This document shows positions 11,577 to 22,991 of a stretch of DNA of 64,000 bases, piece after piece (position 1 is the stretch's first letter; every line of letters starts with the position of its first letter). The DNA comes from Metaphire vulgaris (taxonomy: Eukaryota > Annelida > Clitellata > Crassiclitellata > Megascolecidae): the NCBI GenBank assembly GCA_018105865.1, contig CM030870.1, forward strand, positions 2,018,501 through 2,082,500, given 5' to 3'. The notes beneath the pieces were generated by a model. That model saw only the letters and a list, made by a program, of their open reading frames with translations, ran no database searches and was not told the origin of the DNA. Both the position numbers and the translations under genes were made by a program.

Positions 11577-11958
11577 TGTGTTGGGATCAGATTGGACAGG
11601 ATATGATAGACAAAGTGATTGACCAGTGGTTGGGCAGGATTTTACTGGTTATTCGAGCTAAAGGGGGACACACTGAACATCGTTTGGACTAAGACCACCT
11701 TCCGTAGTCTGTAGCAAACTTTGCTTTAAGCGATTACGTGACGCATTGCATGTTAATGTTTTACTGACATCAATTTCAGGTCTACTTGTTTGTTACCGTT
11801 TATCTTCGTCATGTGTTAGAGCAATGTTAATTATGTTAGATTTTTCGAATTCTCAAGTAAATCTTCTCAACTTTCATATTTTTATTTCCTTCCTACCTTA
11901 AATATCAAGAAAGTTGCATTGCTTCAAAATCGACCAGGATTTATTGGCACACCCTGTA
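11577..11958 (+). mobile_element. Tc1/mariner-type transposon 3' end
   Basis: The plus strand encodes QIGQDMIDKVIDQWLGRI, then IRAKGGHTEH, matching the end of mariner transposases (bundle of helices then GGHIEH). About 250 bp later the sequence ends with the terminal repeat GGCACACCCTGTA, the reverse of the common mariner start TACAGGGTGTGCC. The 5' part is missing. Confidence 0.75.
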
Positions 11959-11964
11959 CAATTA

Positions 11965-12785
11965 CTCAAGATTCCAGGCGTGGCCTAGTGCCATTTGCAT
12001 GTTGCAAAGAACGAGTAGATGGTCTGATCCAATGTCAGCCCCAGAGAAACTCCTGCACATATGTATATGTTCTTTGAACCTACTGTCTACCAGAACATAG
12101 TCAATCATGTTTTTGGTCTGTCCATCTGCTGATTCCCATGTCCACTTCTGGCTGTGTCTTCCAGGGTTTTTTGTATTCGCTACAAAATGCAGTGTTCTTG
12201 TGCAAATTGTAGTCTCACGCCTCTTTCATTGCGCTTGCCGATACCATGTTGGCCACGACATGGGTCCAGCCGTCAGAGTCGTCCCCAACTTTTGCATTCC
12301 AGTCGCCCATCAAAACTCTCACGTCCCAAGTTGGGATTTCCTTCAGCTGTTGATAGAACTCTTCTCTCTCCTCTTCATTAGCATCGCTAGTTGGAGCATA
12401 AACTTGCACAGCTGTGATTTTATGTTGGTATGCCTCGAACCTTGCCACAATGATCCTTGGTGATACTACTCTTACCACATTAGTGCTCTCTGTGCTCATC
12501 AGAACGTGGCCGGACAAAATATTACGGACAAAATGTCACGGACTAAATGTCACGGGTTGGAACTGAGGTTAGGCTTAGGGTTACATGTTATCCCCATTAC
12601 ATGTAACCCATCTAACCATCTTGTTCATGCCATTTTGTCCCCATGACATCTTGTCTGTGACATTTTGTCCTAGCACCCATCAGAAGGCCAACTCCTTTCT
12701 CGTGCCTGGATTCCTCTCCAGAGTACAGAAACCAACCTCCCATCGCATCCCCACTTACTATTCTGTTTAACATGACTCTGGTGAA
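11965..12785 (-). mobile_element. LINE endonuclease domain fragment
   Basis: Minus-strand frames encode ITAVQVYAPTSDANEEEREE and VLMGDWNAKVGDD, the hallmark of the apurinic-type endonuclease of non-LTR retrotransposons (VYAPT and GDxNAKVG). Upstream it reads EKGVGLLM and downstream GSDHLLV (the SDH motif), in shifted frames. A 173-bp MITE at 12505-12677 interrupts it. Confidence 0.8.
12505..12677. mobile_element. Small hAT-type MITE
   Basis: The 173-bp element is flanked by CATCAGAA at 12497-12504 and 12678-12685. Its ends match as inverted repeats around GGACAAAAT, and the motif GGACAAAATGTCAC repeats inside. Removing it joins GVGLLM to STESTNVV of the endonuclease frame, with one copy of the duplication. 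It contains a short TTAGGCTTAGGGTTA tract. Confidence 0.8.
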
Positions 12786-13059
12786 AACTTTCCCTGATAC
12801 ACTTAAGAGTGACGAACACTAGTGTAAGATTTCACCAGAAGAGTGCTAGCATAGAGGAATACTACCAAGGAAAGTGGAGACCATCTATGATGGGAGACTA
12901 TTGTTGGACACTGACACACTAACTAAACATTTCTATTTTACGCTGCCTATTCTGCAACATAATAGTGTAATCTTATTCCACCTGAGACATTACATTGCAG
13001 CTTTCTAATTTAAATTAATGGTTTAAATATTTTCTAAAACATGTGATGCAGAAATTTCA
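12786..13059. other. No feature recognised
   Basis: AT-rich intron sequence between two LINE fragments, without an open frame or repeat that I can assign. Confidence 0.5.
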
Positions 13060-15193
13060 AATATATATTCAGGTTCAGCATGCAAAAATGTATACGATAG
13101 TATATGGAGACAAGGCCTGTCGAAACCATGCACCAAATGGGATACCCTGAGAAAATTGTAAGACTTCTCGAAAACTAATATGCACACCTAGCGCAGTTCG
13201 AGTCCAGTGTGAGCTCACAGACTGGTTTGAGACAATGGTAGCCCTCCAGGGATGCGCACTGTCACCCCTACTATTCAACATCTTTCTCGAACTAATCATG
13301 GCAAGAAGCACTGGGAGATGTAGACATCGGAGTAATTTCAGTTGATTCACAATAAACAACTTACGCCTTGCAAACGATATAACCGGAATTGCAGAAACAG
13401 AGCAAGACCTACAGCTCATAATAGACAGAATATACAAAGAGAGTAGAAGAATAGGAATGAAAATAAATGCAGAAAAGACAGAAACACAACTCATATCAAA
13501 GAAAGGCGCAGTAGAGATTGAGCTCAATGGAGAGGTACTGAAGCAAAGCAATCAGCTCATATACCTTGGAGGTGTCATACACTCCGATGGGTCATCCAAA
13601 TCAGACATCAGCAGAAGAATTTGGCAAACTAGTGATGCAATGAGAAGACTGCAGACCATATTGAAGAACAAAAAGATCAAAATACCCACCAAGATCCATG
13701 TATATAAATCACTGGTGCTGAGCATCCTACTATATAACTCAAGAGACATGGGCGCTCACAGCTGAGTTGCAGCAAAAACAAAAGGTATTTTAAAAGGGCT
13801 GCCTTTAACCTTTTAAAGGGGGAATTAAATTTTTTAAGTCATCCCCCGACGGGTGAATTAATTTTTGGAAAAGGCGTTCGTATGAAAACGTGAACATATA
13901 CGTTATAAACTTACTATATTTCAGGCTATATAGAAGCTAGAAAGATGCGGTTTGCACCGTTGTTGAGCATTTTTATTGCTCTTTCTATCCATCCGTGCCA
14001 AAAGAAAAAAGTTGGGGGTAGGGACCACTCTACACTCCAAAATCGGACCCCTCCCCAACATTTTGTTCAAATTTTGATCAAAGGTCAATAGCAAAATGTC
14101 TTCAGCGATAAACCCACAAATGTGAGTTCTAGAGTTCTAGAGGAGTGTAATTGGAACAGAATAGTGCAAAAATTTTGAAGATCGGACCGTTTCATACCCA
14201 AGTGTCAATTGCTGGTTGAAATGACAATTACGCGAACGGATTTTCAATGTGAAAAACCGAACAACTCAGTATATTTCAGGCTATATAGAAGCTAGAAAGA
14301 TGCGGTTTGCACCATTTTTGAGCATTTTTATTGGTCTTTCGAACCATCCGTGTAAAAAAATTGGGGGTAGGGTCCCCTCTACACCCCAAAATCGGACCAT
14401 GTCCGACAAAAAAATTTCAAAGCTCAATAAAAAAAATTTTCAGCGGTGACCCCCCAACTGTGAGCAGGAAAGTTGTAGGGATGTGTAATTGGAACAGAAT
14501 AGTGCAAAAATTTTGAAGATCGGACCATATTTGGCATACTTATGGCCATTCTAGCCTCCGGCTGAAGATTTTTCCTATACATTTTCCAGCCTTGGTTGTT
14601 ACAAAGCCAATATCTCTTGCATATATAGTCAGCGTTATCGAAAATGGTGCTGCCGCCTATCGAATGGATGTGAGCTAACTCGGTTGCCGCGTTGGAATTT
14701 TGAAAATCGTGCAGGTCCGCAGTACACAGTCGCTTATGTAACGCACCGTTTATAGACGGCTAACGCCGTTTGGTCATAGTTTTCCGCCGCCGTCTTAAAA
14801 CGGCTAACCCTTGGAAAAGGTTAAGAATAGGTGGCATATCCAAGAGGGAACACCAAATTAATGAAGACATCAGAAAACAGCTAGGCGCAAGACCGACCAG
14901 TAACCAACATAATTCAAGAAAGAAGGTTGAGATTCTTCGACATGTCAACAGAATGGATAAAAACAGAATACCATACAAAGCCCTGTTTGGAAGAGTCAAA
15001 GGAGAAAGATCAAGAGGACATCAGAGGAAAAGATGGCCAGACAACATAAGAGAAGACTGCACCAAACTGGACTAGATGTAATGGCGTCCACAATACTTAC
15101 ACAAAACCGCACTAGATGGAGATTCATATCGAGGTTGTCAAGGCTTGCAGAAACATCGTCACGGCATTGATGATAATGATGACGATGATGATG
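13060..15193 (+). mobile_element. LINE 3' half, split by a TTAA element
   Basis: The left part encodes MKINAEKTETQLISKK, then LIYLGGVIHSDGSSKSDISR, the thumb region of an RTE-like reverse transcriptase. The right part (from 14825) gives VEILRHVNRMDKNRIPYKAL and GHQRKRWPDNIREDCTKLD, the usual C-terminal domain, and ends in a GATGATGATG tail at 15193. The catalytic region further left is full of stops. The insert 13805-14824 separates the two parts. Confidence 0.8.
13805..14824. mobile_element. piggyBac-like non-autonomous element, copy 1
   Basis: The element is bounded by TTAA on both sides with ends CCTTTTAAAGGGGG and CCCTTGGAAAAGG, the TTAA duplication being the signature of piggyBac. No transposase is encoded. 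A block of about 350 bp beginning near ATTTCAGGCTATATAGAAGC is present twice in tandem (from about 13918 and 14270). Homologous copies are at 26619-27682 and, inverted, 38338-39042. Confidence 0.85.
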
Positions 15194-15370
15194 CAAAAAT
15201 CTAATAGTTTTACAAAAAACTGTAAAAGAAACAAAATTTCCCTAAAATTTGTTGGCCAGTGAGAGATATGGACAAATTAACTTGGTATAATTGAAAAAAA
15301 GTCAAGCACTACACTTCAGGGAAAATATTTGCACTTGTTCAATCACATTCAGCCAAATCACAGTAAATCG

Positions 15371-15840
15371 TCAGTCATGGATAGCCAGATTGGCCGTTGC
15401 GATTGCTCTCCATAAAGTTCTGACCTGAGCACACTGGAGTGCTTCGGTGGCTGTTAGTCCACAGTCATCCCAGATTTTACGAAGCCAGGTGGTTTGTGGT
15501 CTTCCTCGAGGTTGATGCCAATCAAGGGCATCTGTGTCACCATCTCGGACAGATACAGCCAGGCGGAGTATGGCAGAGGCAGGTACTTTGATCGGGAGTC
15601 GTGCTACATGTCCGAAGAGATCAAGACACCGACAACGGATTTGTGATTGTATAGTCTCCTGGCCAGATCGTGAATAAATCTCATCATTGCGTACAATGTC
15701 AAACCATCTAACATTCAAGATCCGACGCTGGGCCTTTGTGCGGAATGCCTCAATTTTCTGCCAATCTCGATTGGTCATAGCCCAGATCTCGCTGCCATAG
15801 AGAAGAACTGGGACAATCAGAGAGGTGTACATCGGGAATT
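15371..15840 (-). mobile_element. LINE C-terminal fragment beside the SP-RING exon
   Basis: A continuous 153-codon frame starts YTSLIVPVLLYGSEIWAMTN and goes on through RRILNVRWFDIVRNDEI and PRGRPQTTWLRKIWDDCGL to ALQCAQVRTLW. It is the post-reverse-transcriptase domain of a LINE with an open frame but no catalytic part. It ends about 75 bp from the splice donor of the SP-RING exon. Confidence 0.88.
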
Positions 15841-15915
15841 TGGTAAATGCTTACTATTTATTATCTATGATGCATTGGTCAATAATAGAATATTTTTAAA
15901 ATTTTCATTACACAC

Positions 15916-16076
15916 CCATCAATTATTAGTGTCACATATTCTGCAGGGCGGTCACATATAGGGCAAATCCATGTTGGCTTCTTTTCGTTCATCTGAATAA
16001 ATGTACGGGCATCAAAACACTGCAGATGATTGCATTGTGTTGATCGACATGGAACAGTCATGCGCATCTTACCAAC
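15916..16076 (-). CDS. PIAS: PIAS exon J: SP-RING zinc finger
   Basis: The 161-nt exon encodes the catalytic SP-RING, which recruits the UBC9-SUMO thioester. It begins [20 protein letters not shown] and continues through [15 protein letters not shown] to LIIDG. The zinc ligands are present: Cys-x-His at 345/347 and Cys-x2-Cys at 368/371, with the Trp at 366 before them. The acceptor is TATATTAG and the donor is GATGG/GTGTGT. The open frame continues past the donor only by chance; the family demands the splice after IIDG. Confidence 0.97.
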
Positions 16077-16170
16077 CTAATATAGAAAAACATAAAACCT
16101 AAAGGAGCATTTGAAAGCAGAATTCACAGCCAAACTTGAAACAAAACCCCAACAGTACAATCATGCCTTT

Positions 16171-16257
16171 TTAACCCCTTAACTGGGGAGTGGGGATCCC
16201 GGATATATCCATCCATTTTACATTGAGTTACAGTTAAATACACGGTTAAGGGGTTAA
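16171..16257. mobile_element. 87-bp TTAA-bounded micro-MITE
   Basis: The unit starts TTAACCCCTTAAC and ends GTTAAGGGGTTAA, a near-perfect inverted repeat with TTAA at both borders. It is too short to code and resembles the elements at 34900-34979 and 40438-40516, and the ends of the larger TTAA family. Confidence 0.75.
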
Positions 16258-16416
16258 ATACACTAATTCACTTCAGACATACTAGTTTCTTCCACATTCA
16301 ACTCAAGCAAGATATAACAGTTAAGAAAAAAGAAAAGATCGTGGCCTCTCTAATTGAACAGGCAAAATTTCTTCACAATCTCTTGGCTGCCATTTCAAAT
16401 AATCTAAAATATAACT

Positions 16417-17261
16417 TAGGGACCTGCAAAACTTCTATTCGATAGTGAAACAAAGAACTGATTCGATTCAAAGGAGAGCTGATTGATCCAAATAGTTTCA
16501 ATTTTTTGTCTCGCTAAAACTATATATAGTCACATAGGTTGAAAAAGTTAGTTTTCTAATTTTAAATTATAAATACTGAAAATCCAGGAGCACCTCTGAG
16601 TAGAAATAAAGAGGCACTATATAAGTCCCTTATTATATTAAATTTAATTCTAAAGTCTTAGAACATACACATTAAAATATAGACTTTAACAATCATAGTA
16701 AAAATCTGTCTTCCATGTTGCTTAGTGCCATCGCTTCAAAGGTGTGGCCTAGTACCTGATCGTTAAAATTTTAAATTAAATCAAATCAAGAAAAACGACT
16801 TTTACTGATAATTATAGTTCAGCTTCTCACTTAGTAAGTTAGCTATTATTTCGTTCTATTACTTTACTGCTAATTTCTTGCTGAATTAGATTACAATACG
16901 TATCATTATACATCATCTTGTGTCTCTAACACTGTCAATAATTGTAAGGTCTTTCTGCTTTGTTTGTAGATGGTGAAAGCTATATTGAAATACATAAAGT
17001 CAGTTGAATTTTCTAAATATTTAGAGATAAGGCTATATATGTACTCAATAAAACTATATATGTACATTAAATGAATTATCCACTTTCCACCAATTGTACT
17101 TGTAGCACCAAATTATTGAAATATCTACTGCTATTGAATTCAACAATGTTACAAAAATTTTACAAGCATTCACTGATTTGATTTGATATTCGATTCTAAT
17201 CAAAAACCTGATTCTATTCGAAATTTGATTCAAGCAAAAATTTGCGATTAACAGGTCCCTA
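16417..17261. mobile_element. hAT-type non-autonomous element
   Basis: The 845-bp element has ends TAGGGACCTG and CAGGTCCCTA and an exact 8-bp duplication ATATAACT (16409-16416 and 17262-17269). Near both ends there are TTCGATT-like subterminal repeats. It is AT-rich with no coding frame. Confidence 0.85.
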
Positions 17262-17525
17262 ATATAACTTTAACAACAAATCAAGTCCAAAAATCAAAAC
17301 ATTAAAACTCAAATCTAAGATCAAAAGAATCAAACATTTATACATGAAACAGTAGGCCTACTGTGAAGAGAATTATAAAAATATGCAGGACATTGAATTT
17401 CATCTCATCCTAGCTATACACATTATCCCAATTATTGCCATTATCCCACTGATATGATATAATTACATAACATCTATCAGACACAGTGTAGAAAGTACAG
17501 GATTGTAACATATAATGAAACCTAC

Positions 17526-17599
17526 TGGACATTTCAGGGATACCCGAAGACTTGTTGTTGCAATTTCATTGTCACTATTAGAAGCCAGCTTTTCTTTAA
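17526..17599 (-). CDS. PIAS: PIAS exon I: linker into SP-RING
   Basis: The 74-nt exon encodes IKEKLASNSDNEIATTSLRV, then SLKCP. The IKEKL and EIATTSLRVSL strings are conserved in PIAS just before the SP-RING, and the final CysPro opens the finger. The acceptor is GTGTGCTTTAG and the donor is TGTCCA/GTAGGT, phase 0. Confidence 0.95.
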
Positions 17600-17951
17600 C
17601 TAAAGCACACAAAAAATAAACAAACATTTGTAATTAATTTGCACAAGTAATAAGTTAAGAAAATCTTAGCAGTATAAGGGTTAAGAAAGTGTAGTTTACC
17701 AGTTAGTGGTAGTCTACCAGTTACTGCTGACACAAAAATGATAAAATATTCAGTTTGATTCAGGGCAGTGAATTCTCAGAGTGAAGAAGGAATAAGCAAT
17801 GTTCCACAAAACAATATCGCTGAATTTTGTGGCAGAAGGTTGCTAGCCCTAGGTGGTCGGCTAATATAATATCTGATAATATAATCTAAGATGATGTTTC
17901 CTGCAGTACTGAACCTTAGGTGTTGGGGCAAGAAATGCCCATATATGTCCA

Positions 17952-17952
<1 letters not shown>

Positions 17953-18017
<65 letters not shown>
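17953..18017. repeat. (AT)n microsatellite
   Basis: About 32 AT units directly abut the left end of the long-TIR element that follows. Confidence 0.95.
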
Positions 18018-18021
<4 letters not shown>

Positions 18022-18127
18022 ACAGTCAAAAACGTGTAATTAGTCATTACACCTAAATGACTAAAATAACCAGTCATTTCATGCAATGACTAACATTTCC
18101 AATGATTTATTTCACACTTTGACTAAC

Positions 18128-18312
18128 CCGCTATTTTCACTAATATAATCCTATAAGACAAAACAAAATTATTAAAATCAATGTAACATTTTAATATTGC
18201 ATAAAGCCGTGTTACACCGACCGCTATTTTTGCTAATATAATCCTATAAGACAAAACAAAATTATTAAAATCAATGTAACATTTTAATATTGCATAAAGC
18301 CATGTTACAATA
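18128..18312. repeat. 93-bp tandem duplication
   Basis: Two adjacent copies (18128-18220 and 18221-18312) of a unit beginning CCGCTATTTT and ending near GTGTTACA are almost identical. The duplication begins inside the left inverted repeat of the surrounding element. Confidence 0.9.
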
Positions 18313-18474
18313 TGATTGAATGAGAAATGAGAAAAGGTTAGTTAAATGTTCGTGTTATTCCAAAAATATGTTAAATATGTAACTTGTTCATCTCAATGTT
18401 TATTTTGACATGCAATGGAGCCGTGACATCTACTGATATAATGAAGCGCGTTCATCAGAGTACTGGGCACGGGG

Positions 18475-19612
18475 GTTAGGTTAGGTTAGAAAGTCGATTT
18501 ATATAGCGCAAAAACATGAACGAAAAGTCAAAGGCTAGAGCGCTTTACACTAATACGATGTCTCGAAGAAATGAGTTTTAAGTTTCCTTGCGAACGATTC
18601 AAGACTGGACTCTCTGGTCACATGGCCGGGTAATGCATTCCAAAGAATAGGGTTTCCGCACTTGAACGACCTCTCGCCAAACTTTGCCGTTCGAGACGGA
18701 GGAGGAACGACCAGTCTGACGTCTCAACTGGACCTCAGTTGCAGACGCCTGTCGGTAGATGATGGTCTTAGGACCAACGACGCCAGATAGTCCGGGAAAG
18801 CTGGATCGTGCAGGGCACGGAACGTGAGGATGCACCTCTTGTAGGCAACATGCTCCGGGATGCGAAGCCAATGTAGCTTCTCTTTCAGAAAAGGGGAGAT
18901 GTGCTCTCCCCTTCGAACTCAAGATCATCCGGGCAGAGGTGTTAAGAACCATCTGCAGCCGATTGAGCTGGTAGTCGGGCAGGCCCCAGAGAATACTGTT
19001 GCAGTAATCGACCCGATTGATGATGAAAGCCCGGACTAGGAGAGTCGCAGCCGAGTTTGATAGGTGACGGCGAATCTCCCTGATCCGCCGCAGCTGATAA
19101 TAGCAGGACCGGGAGACGTTTCCAATATGAACGTCAAACGTAAGCGATGCGTCGAAGTGGACTCCCAAGAGGCGTACATCAGAGGATGGAAGGACGTGCT
19201 CTCCGTCGATCAGGAACGGGGCGCAAGTGATCAGGTGTCTCCTCCTCGGAGTCGCGAGCCACAATAGTTCTGTCTTGCGAGGATTTAGCGCAAGACGATT
19301 CACGTCCGTCCACTTTTTGATCCTGGTGACGCAGTCAGAGATGCGAGCACGGAGTCCCTCGGTGTCAGAGGGGAGGCAAAAAGAGTAAATTTGCATATCA
19401 TCCGAGTAAGCGTGCGCCTCCAAACCGCAGGACCTGACTATGTCGCTAATCTCTGCGACATAAAGAATGAAGAGCAGGGGTCCTAAAACCGACCCCTGCG
19501 GCACTCCACTGAGGACCCGGCGCGGGGACGACGTTTGTCCTTTCCAGCAGACTGACTGCGTTCTGTCCGTAAGGTAGTCACGTAGCCAGGCGAGAACCTG
19601 AGGACAAGGACA
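18475..19612 (-). mobile_element. CR1-like LINE, reverse transcriptase domain
   Basis: A 344-codon minus-strand frame encodes LSGVPQGSVLGPLLFILYVA, then HAYSDDMQIY, with Ser replacing Ala in the YADD box, and KTELLWLATPRRRHL. A frameshift near 18900 leads to the C-terminal part (FKCGNPILWNALPG in another frame). The 3' end reads GCGCTATATAAAT followed by TAACC repeats. It is 5'-truncated. Confidence 0.9.
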
Positions 19613-19657
19613 AGATGATGAAGACTTTATCAACCAAATATACTAACATAACAGATA

Positions 19658-19799
19658 GTGCCCTGCATTATATCCTTCTCCAGACATTCCTGCTTTGTTT
19701 GCATAATATGTCCCCAGTATTTCAAAGAAAACTGAAATACTGGGGACATATTATGCGAACAAAGCAGGAATGTCTGGAGAAGGATATAATGCAGGGCAC
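19658..19799. repeat. 67-bp inverted duplication (foldback) in an RTE LINE
   Basis: Arms 19658-19724 and 19733-19799 are reverse complements with one mismatch, separated by the 8-nt loop AAGAAAAC. The right arm is normal RTE coding sequence (KYWGHIMRTKQECLEKD) that continues to 19980. The left arm is an inverted copy of its beginning. Confidence 0.95.
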
Positions 19800-19990
19800 A
19801 ATGCCTGGATCATGAAAAAGAGGCAGGCCAAGAAAAAAGTGGGAAGACAACATCAAAGAATGGACAGGACTCACTATCGAGCAGGCGATAAGAAGAGCAG
19901 AAGAGCGTAACATCTGGAAGATGACAGTTCATAATGCAACCAATCTTCGGAGCGAAGACGGTTGAAGACAAGACAAGACAACAGATAGAC
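19733..19990 (+). mobile_element. RTE-like LINE C-terminal fragment
   Basis: It encodes LKYWGHIMRTKQ, then a stop, then RGRPRKKWEDNIKEWTGL and EERNIWK, the usual RTE C-terminal motif, and ends with ACAAGACAAGACAAC. Its 5' end is the foldback junction. Confidence 0.85.
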
Positions 19991-20089
19991 CTCACGTGTT
20001 ATGATAACACCCGAGGTTTGTCAAATAATACAGCTACTCGAACAACTTAAAGTATTCCTCTTTAGTTATCAATCCAGTTTTTTGTTGCT

Positions 20090-20790
20090 AGCATGGTGGT
20101 CAGCAAAACAGCAGAAAAGTAGAGGCAATTAACTCTAGAAAGTACAGAAATTGAACAGGTCAAAAGCTTTACATATGTAGGAGGACAAATAACAAGCAAT
20201 GGAAGCCACCAAGCAGACATCAAACAGAAAGTAGCAAAAGGATTACAAACAATGGGAAGACTGAAACGCATCTGGAACTCTAAAGAAATTAAAATAAGCA
20301 CCAAAGTCCAAATCTATAATACCATTGTCATTCTACAAATATTATATGAATCTGAAACCTGGGTCACAAAAAGAGAAGATGAAAAAAGGCTACTCGTTGC
20401 AGAAATGAGCTGCCTAAGAAGAATTCTTAGACTTAGCAGACTTCAAAAACTTAGAAATGAAGATATATGGCAGCGGATTGGGCTAAAGAATACCATCATG
20501 GACAAACTCAAAAAAAGGAGGCTTACATGGTATGGACATGTAAACAGGATGGAAGACTCGAGACTTCCCAAAAAAGCACTCTACACATACAAGGAAGTTA
20601 AAAAAGGAAGAGGCAGGCCCAGAAAAAATGGATAGACAACATAAAAGAAGATTTTATAGAAAGACAACTGAAAATTGCAGAAGGAGGAAAATTAACATTT
20701 GACAAAAAGGCCTGGAAATGTTTTCTGACTGGCTATTGTCACTAATGAGTTGGCAGAAAGCAATTATGATGATGATGATGATGTTGTTCT
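20090..20790 (+). mobile_element. RTE-like LINE 3' fragment
   Basis: A 127-codon frame encodes RLKRIWNSKEIKISTKVQIY, WVTKREDEKRLLVAEMSCL and YGHVNRMEDSRLPKKAL, ending GRGRPRKNG, with upstream VKSFTYVGGQITSNGSHQAD in another frame. The 3' tail is GATGATGATGATGATG. Confidence 0.88.
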
Positions 20791-21356
20791 ACTTGTGCTC
20801 TGAATGTGTTTTTTATAGCTCTGTTATCCATTTTAGCATCTGCTGTATTCGTACTAACTGAAACGTCAAGGAGCTACTTCCATTTATATAGAACCACATT
20901 TCTATAGGAGGGTGTACTGGAAATCGAGTCTCTAGTCTTGCCCACTTGAATTTTAATGTCTGGATTAGTGTCGATATTTCAGTTAACAGGAGTGTCAATA
21001 TTTCAGTTAACAGGTTCTCTGTTAGTGCCACTATTAGTGTAACAATTGGTGGGAATATGAGTGCCAAACAATGAATTGAATGAATCTGTTAATGACTAAC
21101 AAAGACAGTAAAGGGGGAGCCTGAAAATATGGCCAGTGATAATCCAACCATGCTAACACAGCCTGAGATGCAGAAATCGCAGTCTTATAGGACTATATTA
21201 GTGAAAATAGCAGGCCAGTAAAAGTGTGAAATAAATCATTGGAAAAGTTAATCATTGCATGAAACAACTGACCCTATGGGGCATTACAGGCAATGGCTGA
21301 AACTTTGTCATTTCGTGTAATGACTAATTACACGTTTTGACTGTAACACACACACA

Positions 21357-22656
21357 CAGGGGCGCCCACACAAGGGGGGAAAGGAAGCAAATGCTTCCTG
21401 AAAAACCTAGGGGGGAAGAAATTCCCCCCCTGAGTTTTGGTATCACGTTAGAGTAGTATATTAATTCAATAGGCCCCTCAATGACTGCGCAATTACTGGC
21501 TTTATTGCAGTGCAATTTTGTAACTTCATATAAGATTACCGGTACTCAATTCAAGCTCAAGTTCATTATTATCAGGCATTCATAAAACGTTATTACTATT
21601 ATTGTAACTTTTACGTAGTCATTCTAACGATGAAGAGTGCAAACTTCCTGTGAAATATAAATCGTTTATAACAAACTAATAGACTCACATGAAGTTTACA
21701 TTCCAAATTAGACTACTGCAACTCCCTCCACTACTGCAGCCTTCCAAATTAAAGACCTCCATCAACAAATTACAATCCATTTAAAACTGTGAAACGGTGC
21801 AATTAAATACTGTTAATAATAATTAGAAATTGCTTGTTTCAGTCAGTTGCCTTAAGCAGGGCCTCCGAGAGGGGGGGCAACTGCACAGGGGCCCGGCGGT
21901 CTGGAGGGGGCCCGGGCCGATGATGAATATCTATAATTAACAATAAAATGAGTAATAACACTAAAGAATGGTTAAGATGTTAGCTTAGCACAGGTGCCCG
22001 GCGAGCGCACAAGAGGGCCCGGGACACAGTGCTACTAAAAAAAAAAAAAAAGGTCGTCAACACTTCATAAACGGCTGACAAGCAAAAAAAAAGGTCGTCA
22101 AGAAATTAATACTCCTCAAGGGCCCGCTGCCCATTCTGCACAGGGGCCCGGAATTTCTCTCGGAGGGCCTGGCCTTAAGTCTAGTTACCCAATTTGCAGT
22201 TGTTGCAGCTTTAATGCCTCTATCATCTATGTAAAATAATGTAGGTGTGGCTGTTGGAGAAATCTAATTTTTAAAATAAATACTAAAAGTAGCATTTATT
22301 TTATTTGCATTTGGATGTGGTCATATTGCCAATAGATAATTTGCAGGTAATTTTAAATAGTTTGACAGCGCAATTACTGCGATATCTCTCCATAGTTTCA
22401 ACTTACATTTAATAGTGCTTTGTGGCTGTTGGAATTTTCCAAAAATTAAGAATTAGAAGTTACTGGTATGAGACCTATCCTGGTGCACCAAAGTATGCGA
22501 TTTAATGTCCAAAATGCACTGAAACTCCCCTACGAGCACCTATTGATTTCAAAAATTTTCCGGGGTTATACCCCGGACCCCAGACTTTTTCCCATGAATT
22601 TGCGGGGATAGGGATTGTCAATGTTCAGTGTCGAGTCTTATACGGCTACTTTTTCG

Positions 22657-22696
<40 letters not shown>

Positions 22697-22776
22697 TGGT
22701 GTAGATAAATCCCTGCCGGACCCCCGGGAAGGGGGGAACCTGCTTCCAGCAGCCAGGGGGGGGATGGGCGCCCCTG
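21357..22776. mobile_element. hAT-type element inserted in a CA microsatellite
   Basis: The ends are CAGGGGCGCCC and GGGCGCCCCTG, flanked on both sides by CACACACA, which fits an 8-bp duplication but is also plain microsatellite. The interior has G- and C-runs near both ends (AAGGGGGG and CCCCCC), an ATA microsatellite at 22661-22695 and no coding region. A second hAT element is nested at 21857-22171. Confidence 0.75.
21857..22171. mobile_element. hAT-type MITE, nested
   Basis: The ends are CAGGGCCTCCGAGAG and CTCTCGGAGGGCCTG with an exact 8-bp duplication GCCTTAAG (21849-21856 and 22172-22179). It is 315 bp and shares the AATATCTATAATTAACAATA and AAGGTCGTCAA blocks with the copy at 1521-1870, so both belong to one family. 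Confidence 0.92.
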
Positions 22777-22991
22777 CACACACATACACACAATATATGC
22801 ATGCACTGTTTATTCATATATTTGTCTTTGTCTTTTCTAAATTTTACTATTTTACATGAGAGGCCACATAAATGGCTTTAAAACAAAATAAGAATGTGAA
22901 ATGGCAAGGTTTCAAATCAGTAATATTGTGACCTCAATATGCAATTATTTCATATATGCAAAATGCTTAATAACTTTCAATGCTAACTCAC

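Larger units (their letters stand above)
18018..21348. mobile_element. Long-terminal-inverted-repeat element filled with LINEs
   Basis: The first about 142 bp (from TGTTACAGTCAAAA) and the last about 167 bp (21182-21348) are inverted copies, sharing CGTGTAATTAGTCATTACAC, CAATGATTTATTTCACACTT and the run up to CCTATAAGAC. It sits between an AT and a CA microsatellite, so a target duplication cannot be read. No transposase is seen. Most of the interior is a CR1-like LINE (18475-19612) and RTE pieces (19658-20790). The superfamily is unknown. Confidence 0.7.

Noticed and set aside
15879..16067. 62-codon frame holding the SP-RING as a stand-alone small protein
   Set aside because: Its Met is internal to the PIAS SP-RING and its end runs into the intron past a GT donor; it is an exon, not a gene.
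21357..22776. Firm hAT target duplication CACACACA
   Set aside because: The duplication is indistinguishable from the surrounding CA microsatellite, so it is not counted as strong evidence, although the terminal repeats are.
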